DNA from: an uncultured Actinomycetes bacterium
GTDB taxonomy: Bacteria; Actinomycetota; Actinomycetes; Nanopelagicales; Nanopelagicaceae
Assembly: GCA_903854185.1 (NCBI GenBank)
Contig: CAINVP010000022.1
Coordinates: 1-61,752, forward strand
Reading direction: 5' to 3'
Length of the DNA stretch: 61,752 nucleotides
Shown here: positions 42,016-50,578 of the stretch, piece after piece
Position numbering within the stretch: the stretch's first letter is position 1
Layout: the number at the start of each line of letters is the position of its first letter
Notes under the pieces: generated by a model
Database searches by the model: none
The model's input: only the letters and a program-made list of their open reading frames with translations
What the model was told of the DNA's origin: nothing
Position numbers and translations under genes: made by a program

Positions 42016-43286
42016 GAGACACGGAGAGTATTCACGTGAATCTCCTCGTACCTCTTTGTCGCCACGAGGTCGCGCAGACGTTGGAAACCATCCCAGACTT
42101 CTACATAACTGGTGGCAAGTGGACTAATTGCAACGCGAATGGAGTTGGGCATCCGATAATCTGGAACGACATTAATAAGTTCGCGCATCGCAACCGAGAT
42201 TCGCTTCGCCTCTGGATGTACGAGAGAGATATGGCCACCGCGCTCCTTCGGATTGCGGGGAGTATTGAGCGTGAAGCCGAGCGGTGCTAGCCACTCATCA
42301 AAGAGGGCGATCATCATCTCAGTTCCCAGTGCACACTTCTCAGCAATCTTTTCGATGGTCGCTTCCTCAATCATCTCAAAGGAGCTCTTCACGCACCGAA
42401 GGCCCATAATGGGCGGACTTGCAATCTGGAAGCCACGAATATCAGCGCTCTTCTCAAAGATTGCACCCATCTCAAATTGATTTGCTTGGGCAAACCACCC
42501 TTGAATCGGTACGCGCAATTCAGCTTGTACTCGCTTACTCACATAGAGCCAGGCGGGAGCGCCTGGTCCGGCATTTCCATATTTATATGTGCAACCAACA
42601 GCAAGATCAACTCCGCTTGCATCGAGATTCATCTCAATAGAGCCGACCGCATGACTGGCATCCCAGACAACATAAGCGCCGTATTTACGGCAGAGATCTG
42701 TGATTGCTTTAATCTCATTGCGCGCACCAGAGCGGTACTGGATGACTTCTAGGGTCACAACTGCGACATCGTCCGAGAGATACTTCTCGAGAATCTCAGG
42801 TGTGATGCGCTCACAATCAGCGCTACCAGGAGTCTCATTATCAATGGTGATGAGTTTCAAGCCGTGTTGCTCTGCCAGACCCTGCAAGATAAATCTATCG
42901 GTTGGAAAATTCGCCGCATCGATAATCATTGTTTTACGGTCAGGGTTTGCTCGGAGAGCTGCCCCGATAAGTTGGTAGAAGTTGATTGATGTTGAATCGC
43001 AGGCCAGGACCTGTCCAGGGCCAGCGCCGAGAGTGGCGCGGCCAATCAGGTCGCCAATCGGTTGAGCCTCGTCAATCCAGTGGCTCCAACCCTCGACCAT
43101 CTCTGGTCCCCATTCATTGACCAGGTAATCATTGATTGCCTTGATGGTGCGATGTGGCAGCCGGCCAAGTGAGTTTCCATCTAGGTAACAGAGTTCTGGG
43201 TTAGTGATAACAAACTCCTCGCGATACTTCGCGAGCGGGTCTTGAGCATCGAGTTCGAGGGCGTAGGAACGATCGGTGATAGCCAT
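42012..43286 (-). CDS. kynU: Kynureninase
   Basis: This PLP enzyme splits kynurenine to anthranilate and alanine. 424 residues of the aminotransferase class V fold. Motifs: CYLDGNSLGRLP, SWHWIDEA-type region, VVWDASHAVGSIEMNLDASGVD, and the PLP Lys in CTYKYGNAGPGAPAWLYVS. It is first in a two-gene operon with tryptophan dioxygenase. A formamidase, needed between the two reactions, is not seen in the window. A TAGAGT box ends 6 bases before the ATG. Confidence 0.95.
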   Translation of the reverse strand: MAITDRSYALELDAQDPLAKYREEFVITNPELCYLDGNSLGRLPHRTIKAINDYLVNEWGPEMVEGWSHWIDEAQPIGDLIGRATLGAGPGQVLACDSTSINFYQLIGAALRANPDRKTMIIDAANFPTDRFILQGLAEQHGLKLITIDNETPGSADCERITPEILEKYLSDDVAVVTLEVIQYRSGARNEIKAITDLCRKYGAYVVWDASHAVGSIEMNLDASGVDLAVGCTYKYGNAGPGAPAWLYVSKRVQAELRVPIQGWFAQANQFEMGAIFEKSADIRGFQIASPPIMGLRCVKSSFEMIEEATIEKIAEKCALGTEMMIALFDEWLAPLGFTLNTPRNPKERGGHISLVHPEAKRISVAMRELINVVPDYRMPNSIRVAISPLATSYVEVWDGFQRLRDLVATKRYEEIHVNTLRVS

Positions 43287-43292
43287 TTACCT

Positions 43293-43298
43293 ACTCTA
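43293..43298 (-). promoter_or_regulatory. -10 box for leaderless kynU-kynA mRNA
   Basis: TAGAGT on the minus strand ends 6 bases before the kynU ATG. Confidence 0.45.
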
Positions 43299-43310
43299 AC
43301 CTGAATGAAA

Positions 43311-43316
43311 TAGAGT
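43311..43316 (+). promoter_or_regulatory. -10 box for leaderless ABC-F mRNA
   Basis: TAGAGT ends 6 bases before the GTG at 43323. The same hexamer serves the divergent kynU gene 13 bases away. Confidence 0.45.
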
Positions 43317-43322
43317 TCGGAA

Positions 43323-45104
43323 GTGGCGACTCGCAATCTTATAAACCTAGAAGCAGGCCATAAAGCTTTTGATATTCGCCCCCTCCTTGCCGGCGTCAGC
43401 CTCGGAGTTAATGAGGGTGAACGGATTGGAATTGTCGGCCGAAATGGTGGCGGCAAGAGCACACTTCTCAAAGTTCTCGCTGGCGAAGAGCCACTAGATT
43501 CAGGTCGCGTTGCACACTCAGGCGAACTTCGATTTGGCACGTTAACTCAGAATGACACAGCTCCTGCAAACGCCACGGTTCGAGAAGTTGTTCTCGGTGA
43601 TCTTGATGAACATGAGTGGGCCGGAAATAGAAGAATCCGTGAAATTCTTCTCGGGCTCTTCGGCGGATTTAATGAAGAACTCTTTGCGCGTAAGTTTCAC
43701 TCACTCTCGGGTGGAGAGCGCCGCCGAGTAAATTTGGCAAAGTTACTCATCTCCGATCTCAACTTAATCTTTCTTGATGAGCCTACGAACCATCTCGATG
43801 TTGAGGGTGTTGCCTGGCTCGCCGGATATCTGAAAGAGCGGCGCGATTTAGCGATTCTGGTCATTACCCATGATCGTTGGTTCCTCGATGAAGTTGCGGA
43901 ACAGACGTGGGAGGTTGTCGATGGCGAGGTGCTCGCCTATGACGGGGGCTACTCCGCCTTTGTTCTCTCCAAGGCCGAGCGTGCGCGCCAAGAGAAGGTC
44001 GAGGCGACGAAGCGGAATATGTTGATCCGCAAAGAGCTCGCCTGGTTACGCCGAGGTGCACCAGCAAGAACCTCAAAGCCAAAGTTCCGGATTGATGCCG
44101 CAAATACCCTGATTGAAAATGAACCACCAATCCGTAATGCCACACAGCTTCTGAACTTTGCACAGAATCGACTCGGTAAGACGGTCTATGAGTTGCATCA
44201 AGCAGATATTGAGATTGCCGGTAAGAAGCTACTCCAGGATATTTATTGGAATGTTGGCCCAGGCGATCGCATTGGAATTGTCGGTGTGAATGGCGCAGGA
44301 AAGACAACGCTTATTCGTACCCTATTGGAAGAGATTCCAGTTGCTGGCGGAAAGCTGGTCACAGGCGTCACTGTTAAGCCTGCTTATCTATCACAGCATT
44401 TAGAGGAGTTAGATCCAACGTGGCGCGTCCTTGAGGCAGTTGAGAAGGTTGCTACCCGAGTGGAGTTAGGTGATGGCACCGAGCTCTCTGCCTCACAACT
44501 CTGTGAAAAATTAGGTTTCTCACCTGATGCACAGTGGACTCCAGTGGGCGATCTCTCTGGTGGCGAACGACGTCGCTTGCAACTGACACGGTTGCTGATG
44601 GATAGCCCCAATGTATTAGTCCTGGATGAACCGACGAACGACTTCGATGTCGAGACGCTGACATCGCTAGAAGATCTGCTCGATAGCTTTGGTGGATCGC
44701 TGCTGGTCATCTCGCACGATAGATACTTCCTAGAGCGAGTCTGCGATCGCTTTGTAGGTCTACTCGGAGATAAGACGCTCCGAGATCTTCCGGGTGGAAT
44801 TGAAGAGTATCTCGCCCTTCGGTTTGCACAAGAGGGCCAAGAGATTAACTCCAAGCCAGCAGCGAAACAATCGAATAGTGTGCAGTCGCGCGAAGCGAGG
44901 AAGGAATTACAAAAAGTGGAACGCCAGATGGCGAAGTTGCAAGAGAAGAAGCGGGAACTTGAATCAGTACAAGCAAGTGCTGGCAGCGATCATGAGCAGT
45001 TGATGGTCTTCATGCACGAGCTCACCATTGTAAGTAACGAACTTGAAGCGCTAGAAGAGCGTTGGCTAGAGCTATCCGAACTTACGGACGGCCTCAGCAA
45101 CTAA
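43323..45104 (+). CDS. ABC-F family ATPase (Uup-like)
   Basis: 593 residues with two ATPase domains and no membrane part. Walker A motifs GRNGGGKST and GVNGAGKTT, signatures LSGGERRRV and LSGGERRRL, and Walker B LIFLDEPTNHLD and VLVLDEPTNDFD are all present. The C-terminal region (about 515-590) is a Lys/Glu-rich coiled coil of the Uup type. ABC-F proteins act on ribosomes or DNA branch structures; the Uup-like tail suggests the latter group, without certainty. The start is GTG with a leaderless-type box. The 3' end overlaps the malic enzyme gene by 33 bases. Confidence 0.9.
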   Translation: MATRNLINLEAGHKAFDIRPLLAGVSLGVNEGERIGIVGRNGGGKSTLLKVLAGEEPLDSGRVAHSGELRFGTLTQNDTAPANATVREVVLGDLDEHEWAGNRRIREILLGLFGGFNEELFARKFHSLSGGERRRVNLAKLLISDLNLIFLDEPTNHLDVEGVAWLAGYLKERRDLAILVITHDRWFLDEVAEQTWEVVDGEVLAYDGGYSAFVLSKAERARQEKVEATKRNMLIRKELAWLRRGAPARTSKPKFRIDAANTLIENEPPIRNATQLLNFAQNRLGKTVYELHQADIEIAGKKLLQDIYWNVGPGDRIGIVGVNGAGKTTLIRTLLEEIPVAGGKLVTGVTVKPAYLSQHLEELDPTWRVLEAVEKVATRVELGDGTELSASQLCEKLGFSPDAQWTPVGDLSGGERRRLQLTRLLMDSPNVLVLDEPTNDFDVETLTSLEDLLDSFGGSLLVISHDRYFLERVCDRFVGLLGDKTLRDLPGGIEEYLALRFAQEGQEINSKPAAKQSNSVQSREARKELQKVERQMAKLQEKKRELESVQASAGSDHEQLMVFMHELTIVSNELEALEERWLELSELTDGLSN

Positions 45105-46391
45105 CGTCACAACGCGTGGATCAAAGACGCTCGGAATAATAAAGTTTGCATTGAGCTGCTCTGGCGATACACAGTTCGAAATAGCCTCTGATGCCGCCAC
45201 CAACATCGCATCGGTAATCTTGGTAATGCGCCCATCTAATAGTCCGCGGAAGATGCCTGGAAAAGCTAGGACGTTGTTAATCTGATTTGGCTGATCACTT
45301 CTTCCTGTTGCTACAACTGCGGCATATTTACGGGCAATATTTGGATCAATCTCTGGGTCAGGATTTGCAAGGGCGAAGACGATTGAGCCCTTAGCCATGG
45401 AAGCGACCGCCGCCTCACTCAATACATTTCCGGCACTCACACCAATAAAGATATCGGCACCGACCATTGCATCTGTCAACGTCTTCGGGGCGCCCGGATC
45501 AACCGCTCCATCCTTGTCATAAACCAGAATGTTTGTTGCGCCAGCTACGCGCAAGAGATTAGCGACGGCGGTACCGGCAGCACCTGCACCACTCATCACA
45601 ATTCTGCTGGTTGATAACTCTTTTCCGACCCACTTCAAGGCATTACGAAGTGCTGCCAACACGACGATTGCGGTGCCATGTTGATCATCGTGAAAGACTG
45701 GAATATCTAGGAGTTCACGTAACCGCGCCTCAATCTCAAAGCAGCGTGGCGCAGAGATATCTTCGAGGTTGATGCCACCGTAGACCGGCGCAATAATTTG
45801 CACGGTACGGACAATCTCATCGACATCCTGGGTATCAAGGCAGACCGGCCAAGCATCGACATCAGCAAAGCGCTTAAAGAGCGCCGCTTTTCCCTCCATG
45901 ACAGGCAGCGCCGCTTCTGGACCGATATTTCCAAGTCCTAATACTGCGCTGCCATCAGTTACTACTGCAACGGTATTTCGCTTAATTGTAAGTCGGCGCG
46001 CATCTGATTTATCTGCCGCAATTGCCTGACTAATGCGAGCAACACCTGGGGTATAGGCACGCGATAGATCATCCCGAGTCTTCAATGGCACTTTCGGTGT
46101 TACTTCAATCTTTCCACCGAGATGGAGTAGGAAGGTGCGGTCAGAGACTTTGCGAACCGTTAAATTCTTATTCTCCGAGATCTTCGCGGTAATGCGTTCT
46201 GCATGGTCGGAATCAACGGCATCACAGGTAACATCGATAACAATCTTGTCGAGTGATGATTCAACTACATCGAGTGCGGTGATACTTGCGCCCGCTGAGG
46301 TAATCGCATTTGTAACCTCTGCGACCGGCTGTGATGCAGGGGGGCCATCAACGCGGATGGTGATGGCATAGCCCGGACTAGTAGCGCTCAT
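45072..46391 (-). CDS. NAD(P)-dependent malic enzyme with N-terminal ACT-like domain
   Basis: This oxidatively decarboxylates malate to pyruvate. 439 residues. The first 75 residues form an ACT-like regulatory domain (YAITIRVDGPPAS, then VVESSLDKIVIDVTC). The malic core follows: LSRAYTPGVARISQAI, TDGSAVLGLGNIGPEAALPVMEGKA (split), and the metal-site motif VFHDDQHGTAIVVLAALRNAL, then the NAD-binding GAGAAGTAVANLLRVAG. It starts where the upp gene ends (1-base overlap), so both share a transcript. Coenzyme preference cannot be told. Confidence 0.94.
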   Translation of the reverse strand: MSATSPGYAITIRVDGPPASQPVAEVTNAITSAGASITALDVVESSLDKIVIDVTCDAVDSDHAERITAKISENKNLTVRKVSDRTFLLHLGGKIEVTPKVPLKTRDDLSRAYTPGVARISQAIAADKSDARRLTIKRNTVAVVTDGSAVLGLGNIGPEAALPVMEGKAALFKRFADVDAWPVCLDTQDVDEIVRTVQIIAPVYGGINLEDISAPRCFEIEARLRELLDIPVFHDDQHGTAIVVLAALRNALKWVGKELSTSRIVMSGAGAAGTAVANLLRVAGATNILVYDKDGAVDPGAPKTLTDAMVGADIFIGVSAGNVLSEAAVASMAKGSIVFALANPDPEIDPNIARKYAAVVATGRSDQPNQINNVLAFPGIFRGLLDGRITKITDAMLVAASEAISNCVSPEQLNANFIIPSVFDPRVVTLVAEAVRKFG

Positions 46392-47029
46392 TACACAACT
46401 CCATACAAGCGATCGCCGGCATCTCCCAGGCCTGGGACGATATATCCCTTTTCGTTTAACTTAGTATCGAGTGAGCCGGTAACTAGGTTGATGTTGTAGC
46501 CCTTGCCTTCGAACGCTTCTTCAACTGCCTTTATTCCCTCAGGTGCTGAGAGAATTGTGATTGCCGTGACTTCGGTTGCGCCCCGATCAAAGAGATATTG
46601 CATCGCAGCGATTAGCGTGCCGCCAGTTGCGAGCATGGGATCTAGAACGTAGCACTGGCGACCTTGGAGATCTTCAGGCAGACGATTGGCATATGTTGAA
46701 GCTTGGAGGGTCTTCTCGTCGCGCACCATTCCAAGGAAGCCAACTTCGGCGGTAGGTATCAGCTTCACCATTCCCTCCAACATCCCAAGGCCGGCGCGCA
46801 GAATCGGAACAACGACGGGGCGGGGTTTTGCGAGCGCGAGGCCCTCAGCGTTAGCAACGGGAGTCTTCACAGTTACTGGAATCGTTTTTACATCACGCGT
46901 CGCTTCGTAGGCGAGCAGAGTGACAATCTCCTCGACCAACTGGCGAAAGGTTGGTGATTTTGTATTCTCATCACGGAGCACGGTGAGTTTGTGAGTGATG
47001 AGCGGATGGTTCGCGACGTGAATTTTCAC
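46391..47029 (-). CDS. upp: Uracil phosphoribosyltransferase
   Basis: This salvages uracil with PRPP to make UMP. 212 residues, normal length. Motifs: [18 protein letters not shown] near 70-88, the PRPP loop [12 protein letters not shown] near 130, and the uracil-binding [15 protein letters not shown] at the C-terminus. The start is GTG with a TAAGGT box 7 bases upstream. It leads a two-gene operon with malic enzyme. Confidence 0.96.
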   Translation of the reverse strand: MKIHVANHPLITHKLTVLRDENTKSPTFRQLVEEIVTLLAYEATRDVKTIPVTVKTPVANAEGLALAKPRPVVVPILRAGLGMLEGMVKLIPTAEVGFLGMVRDEKTLQASTYANRLPEDLQGRQCYVLDPMLATGGTLIAAMQYLFDRGATEVTAITILSAPEGIKAVEEAFEGKGYNINLVTGSLDTKLNEKGYIVPGLGDAGDRLYGVV

Positions 47030-47036
47030 AACCCCT

Positions 47037-47042
47037 ACCTTA
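47037..47042 (-). promoter_or_regulatory. -10 box for leaderless upp mRNA
   Basis: TAAGGT on the minus strand ends 7 bases before the GTG at 47029. Confidence 0.45.
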
Positions 47043-47092
47043 GTTCACCATTACAGGCTTGTCGCGTGCCGGTTTAGGTGTCACTATGGGGC

Positions 47093-47575
47093 ATGGCTAC
47101 CAACGAGAACTCAGCCGATATCGGGATTATTGCGTGGCATGAAGATGGTCGTTGGAACGTTGCCGAACTTGCTGATCCGAGCGATATCGGTGAGGTAATC
47201 GAGCGACTTAAAGCACAGAATACAAATGGCGGCGCAATTGCACTCATTGCAGTTGAGGATGAGTTCTTTGTGATCGCGCGATCACTCGGTCAACATCAGC
47301 AACTTATGGTGAGCGATATTACATATGCGCTCGAATATGACTTGGTCGCAGATATCGTCGACATTCTGGATCTGCCATTCCCAGAAGAGAGTGATGACTC
47401 TCAACCTGGTGGCGATATTGATTTACTCACTGACCTTGGTATGAATTCCATGGAGTTAGAAGCGCTCACAGGTGATCCCGAGCTCTACCCGGATGAACAG
47501 ATTCTTGCTATCGCCGCACGACTTGGATTTGGCGAACTCGCCGAATCACTCATTGAGGATGGCGATGGCGATTGA
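47093..47575 (+). CDS. tRNA adenosine deaminase-associated protein
   Basis: 160 residues, acidic. It matches the actinobacterial family always found directly before tadA, with IGIIAWHEDGRWNVAELA near the N-terminus and a region rich in DLVADIVDILDLPFPEE in the middle. Its biochemical role is unknown; a partner or regulator of TadA is assumed from gene order. A GTG at 47078 would add five residues, but the ATG at 47093 is more likely. It overlaps the start of tadA by 11 bases. Confidence 0.82.
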   Translation: MATNENSADIGIIAWHEDGRWNVAELADPSDIGEVIERLKAQNTNGGAIALIAVEDEFFVIARSLGQHQQLMVSDITYALEYDLVADIVDILDLPFPEESDDSQPGGDIDLLTDLGMNSMELEALTGDPELYPDEQILAIAARLGFGELAESLIEDGDGD

Positions 47576-48020
47576 TTACGAGGGTGCAATGCGTGAAGCG
47601 ATTGCGATTGCAGTAGAGGCAAAGAAGTCTGGTGATGTACCAGTTGGCGCAGTTGTATTAAATGAATCCGGTGAAGTAATCGGAGTTGGACATAATTTAC
47701 GGGAAGCAGATCGTGATCCCACAGCCCATGCTGAGATTGTGGCGATACGAGAAGCGGCAGAAAATCTAGGTAACTGGCGGTTAGATCACTGCACAATTGT
47801 GGTGACGCTTGAGCCATGTGGGATGTGCGCCGGAGCTATTGCCCAATCACGCATCTCTCGCGTTGTTTTTGGCGCTTGGGATGAGAAGGCCGGGGCGGTC
47901 GGATCGGTATGGGATTTACTCCGAGATCCACGTGCGCCATTTACTGTTGAAGTGATTTCAGGTGTACTCGCCGCTGAGTGTGCCGAACTCTTGACTGATT
48001 TCTTCGAGAGTTTTCGTTAA
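47565..48020 (+). CDS. tadA: tRNA adenosine(34) deaminase
   Basis: This changes A34 to inosine in tRNA-Arg(ACG), allowing reading of CGU/C/A. 151 residues. The zinc and catalytic motif is His55-Ala-Glu57 (TAHAEIVAI), with Cys85 and Cys88 in EPCGMC. The ATG at 47565 has GAGG six bases upstream; an ATG 6 bases earlier touches that site. It lies in the standard pair with the TadA-associated protein. A tRNA-Ser gene follows 26 bases later. Confidence 0.94.
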   Translation: MAIDYEGAMREAIAIAVEAKKSGDVPVGAVVLNESGEVIGVGHNLREADRDPTAHAEIVAIREAAENLGNWRLDHCTIVVTLEPCGMCAGAIAQSRISRVVFGAWDEKAGAVGSVWDLLRDPRAPFTVEVISGVLAAECAELLTDFFESFR

Positions 48021-48046
48021 TTCCGCTCTGCGGTATCGTCACCCTC

Positions 48047-48136
48047 GGTGGCGTGTCTGAGCGGCCTAAAGAGCACGCCTCGAAAGCGTGTGTGGGGGAA
48101 ACTTCACCGTGGGTTCAAATCCCACCGCCACCGCCA
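48047..48136 (+). tRNA. tRNA-Ser (anticodon CGA)
   Basis: This class II tRNA has a long variable arm. The acceptor stem is GGTGGCG/CGCCACC, and the anticodon stem CACGC/GCGTG closes loop CTCGAAA, giving anticodon CGA. The T-arm contains GGTTCAAATCC. The discriminator is G and CCA is encoded at 48134-48136. It reads TCG. Confidence 0.94.
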
Positions 48137-48152
48137 CTTACTAGGCTGAGAG

Positions 48153-50495
48153 TTAGAGAACGATCTCGTAACTTGGATTGAGAATCGTCAGTACGCCATC
48201 GGTCTCGCCCACCATGCCCTCGGCACAGATTGTTGAGCCGACATCAAGTCCGATAACTTCGCGCCGACCTAAGAATTGCAGCGTAATCCCGCCACTCTTA
48301 TCCCAGACCTCAATATCAACGCGTGGTGCGCCACCAGATGGCGCGGTACGAATTGATGCAACGGTTCCGCGTACATGTGCACGCTTACGCCAGACCGCGC
48401 TGCCGATTGGAATGATCAACTCTTCATAATGCTTTATCTCTTCGGTATCACCGATTGGTGTCGGAACAGGCGCCGCAGGTGTTTTCTTAACCGGTTTTAC
48501 CTCCGCTTTAACAGCAGGTGCGACGAGATGAGATTTTCCGGAGATGATGCTCTCGACATCGAATGGAACGATGGTCGCTACTACACGAGCAAGTTCTGAG
48601 ATTGGGCGAGCAATATCTTCTGCGGTCTGGTCATGCAGGAGTCGACCAAGGAATTTGGAGTATGAACGACGCGGCAAGAGAAGTGTGAGCTCTACATCAG
48701 GTGATGCGGTTACTCGGGTTGCATATTCAAGCGCAGCATTGGGAAGTCGACGATCTGGGCAATCGATGAATTCAAGTGGAACATCACTTAGCGCCGCATT
48801 TTTTGCCCACGCCTCTTTGATGCCATCAGCACGTTGATCATCGATAACAAAGTGCACAGCTGTTAATTTGCGCGGCTTCAGACTTCGCGCATAACGCACG
48901 CTTCCGACAGTTGCAATATCAACTGAGTCGACTAGCACTGCGACATCATGTCGAGTAATTGATGTTGCGCGAGAATCATGTTCCCGAACACTCAGTGCTG
49001 CCTGTTCACGTCGATACTGTCGGTTCAATCTATGTAGTGCGGCGGTTGCAATCGGAGTAATTGCAAGAATTACCCATGCGCCCTCAGTAAATTTAACGAC
49101 GGCAAAGATAATGATGATTGCAGTAGATACGACGCCCGATACCCAGTTGACGATCGCCTTATAAACCCAACCCTTGCCCTTATTTGTGAGAGCTCGACGG
49201 CCCATGCCAAAGCCAACGAGTGCAAAGCCGGTAAATACACCGAGTGCATAGAAGGCGACGAGGTGATTGACGGAACCGCCAGTGATAATGACAAGAAAGA
49301 CCGCACCTGTTGCAAGTGCGATGATGCCATTAGAGAAGGCCAGGCGGTGTCCGCGTTTAGATAACTGACGAGGCAAGAAGCCATCATTTGCAACGAAATT
49401 CACTAGATATGGGAAGCCGCTAAATGCAGTATTTGCACCGGTTATCAGAATCAACATCGTCGCGCCCTGCACGAAGTAGAAGCCGATATTGCCAAATGTC
49501 CCCGTCCCCAGTGTTGCATGTGCAATCTGCGAGATAACAGTTGGTGTACCGGTCTCAAATGGTGTCGCATAAGTACGATGTGCGAAGTAAGAGACGCCAA
49601 AGACCAGCGAACCCAGAATCGTGGACATGATGACGAGCGTCTTACGTGCATTCACACCTTCTGGTGTGCGAAAGAGTGAGACGCCATCAGAGATTGCTTC
49701 CAGCCCGGTAAGGGAAGAGCCGCCGTTAGCAAAGGCGCGGAGCAGAATAAAGATCGCGGCAAAGTTGAGTAACCCCTTTGCATGGCCGATTGCGACCGCG
49801 CCATGCAATCCATGTGGATCAAAGTGTGGAAGGGTGCCATTAATGAGTCGATAGATACCAGAGGTAAAGACCAAGACCAAGCTAAGAATAAAGATGTACG
49901 TTGGAAGCGCGAAAGCTGCACCAGCCTCTTTTACACCGCGGAGGTTTCCGTAAGTGAGCAGTGCGATAACGGCCAGCGTCATCCAGACCTTCCACGGCTG
50001 CAACCCATTAAAGGTTGAGATGATGGCATCGATACCGGCCGAGGATTGAATCGCCACCGTCACGATGTAATCGAGCATCAGTGCGACTGCTGCAATTTGA
50101 GAGAAGACAGGTCCCAAATTATCGCGCGAGACGACATAGGCACCGCCGGATTTTGTATAGACCTGTACAACTTCACGATAAGAGAAGGTGACGATAACGA
50201 GTACCGCGAGAACGATTGCTGTCATCGGCATCAAAATATTAAATGCTGCAAGCCCAAATGCCGGTAGCAGAGCCAGCAGAATCTGCTCGCTGCCATAGGC
50301 CGATGAAGAGATGCAATCGGAGGAGAGAATGCCGAGGGCAAAGGTCTTACTTAAGCGTTGATGCGAGAGCGAGTGACGGTTCAGCGGATTACCAAGGAGC
50401 GCCTTCTTCACCTTGTACGAGAAGGGATCCTTCAACTGCGCATGTTCACCTAAAACTTGTGGTGCGGGCGCGTTATCGCTCCATGTCTGTGGCAC
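48153..50495 (-). CDS. KimA-like APC/KUP potassium permease fused to an OB-fold domain
   Basis: 780 residues. The first 480 resemble KimA (YdaO), a high-affinity K+ importer: SSDCISSSAYGSEQILLAL, YTKSGGAYVVSRDNLGP, LRAFANGGSSLTGLEAIS and LVNFVANDGFLPRQLSKRGHRL, with about twelve helices. A cytoplasmic domain (about 500-650) follows, then a Pro/Lys linker. The end is an OB-fold-like domain (about 700-780, RAHVRGTVASIRTA to LTILNPSYEI). In many Actinobacteria a separate OB-fold protein lies in the K+ uptake locus; here it is joined to the permease. Start GTG with AGAGGA 6 bases upstream. No c-di-AMP riboswitch was seen. Confidence 0.85.
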   Translation of the reverse strand: MPQTWSDNAPAPQVLGEHAQLKDPFSYKVKKALLGNPLNRHSLSHQRLSKTFALGILSSDCISSSAYGSEQILLALLPAFGLAAFNILMPMTAIVLAVLVIVTFSYREVVQVYTKSGGAYVVSRDNLGPVFSQIAAVALMLDYIVTVAIQSSAGIDAIISTFNGLQPWKVWMTLAVIALLTYGNLRGVKEAGAAFALPTYIFILSLVLVFTSGIYRLINGTLPHFDPHGLHGAVAIGHAKGLLNFAAIFILLRAFANGGSSLTGLEAISDGVSLFRTPEGVNARKTLVIMSTILGSLVFGVSYFAHRTYATPFETGTPTVISQIAHATLGTGTFGNIGFYFVQGATMLILITGANTAFSGFPYLVNFVANDGFLPRQLSKRGHRLAFSNGIIALATGAVFLVIITGGSVNHLVAFYALGVFTGFALVGFGMGRRALTNKGKGWVYKAIVNWVSGVVSTAIIIIFAVVKFTEGAWVILAITPIATAALHRLNRQYRREQAALSVREHDSRATSITRHDVAVLVDSVDIATVGSVRYARSLKPRKLTAVHFVIDDQRADGIKEAWAKNAALSDVPLEFIDCPDRRLPNAALEYATRVTASPDVELTLLLPRRSYSKFLGRLLHDQTAEDIARPISELARVVATIVPFDVESIISGKSHLVAPAVKAEVKPVKKTPAAPVPTPIGDTEEIKHYEELIIPIGSAVWRKRAHVRGTVASIRTAPSGGAPRVDIEVWDKSGGITLQFLGRREVIGLDVGSTICAEGMVGETDGVLTILNPSYEIVL

Positions 50496-50565
50496 GTGGG
50501 TTCCTCTTCACCGAAACTGCTTGATAGTCCTTCTGAGGGGCTCATTTTAACTACCTACGCGGGCG

Positions 50566-50571
50566 TATGCT
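50566..50571 (+). promoter_or_regulatory. -10 box for leaderless start at 50579
   Basis: TATGCT ends 7 bases before the ATG at 50579. Confidence 0.45.
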
Positions 50572-50578
50572 TAGGCTC

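Noticed and set aside
50496-50565. Possible c-di-AMP (ydaO-type) riboswitch before the KimA-like gene
   Set aside because: Only about 80 bases separate the divergent starts, and I see none of the conserved riboswitch structure.
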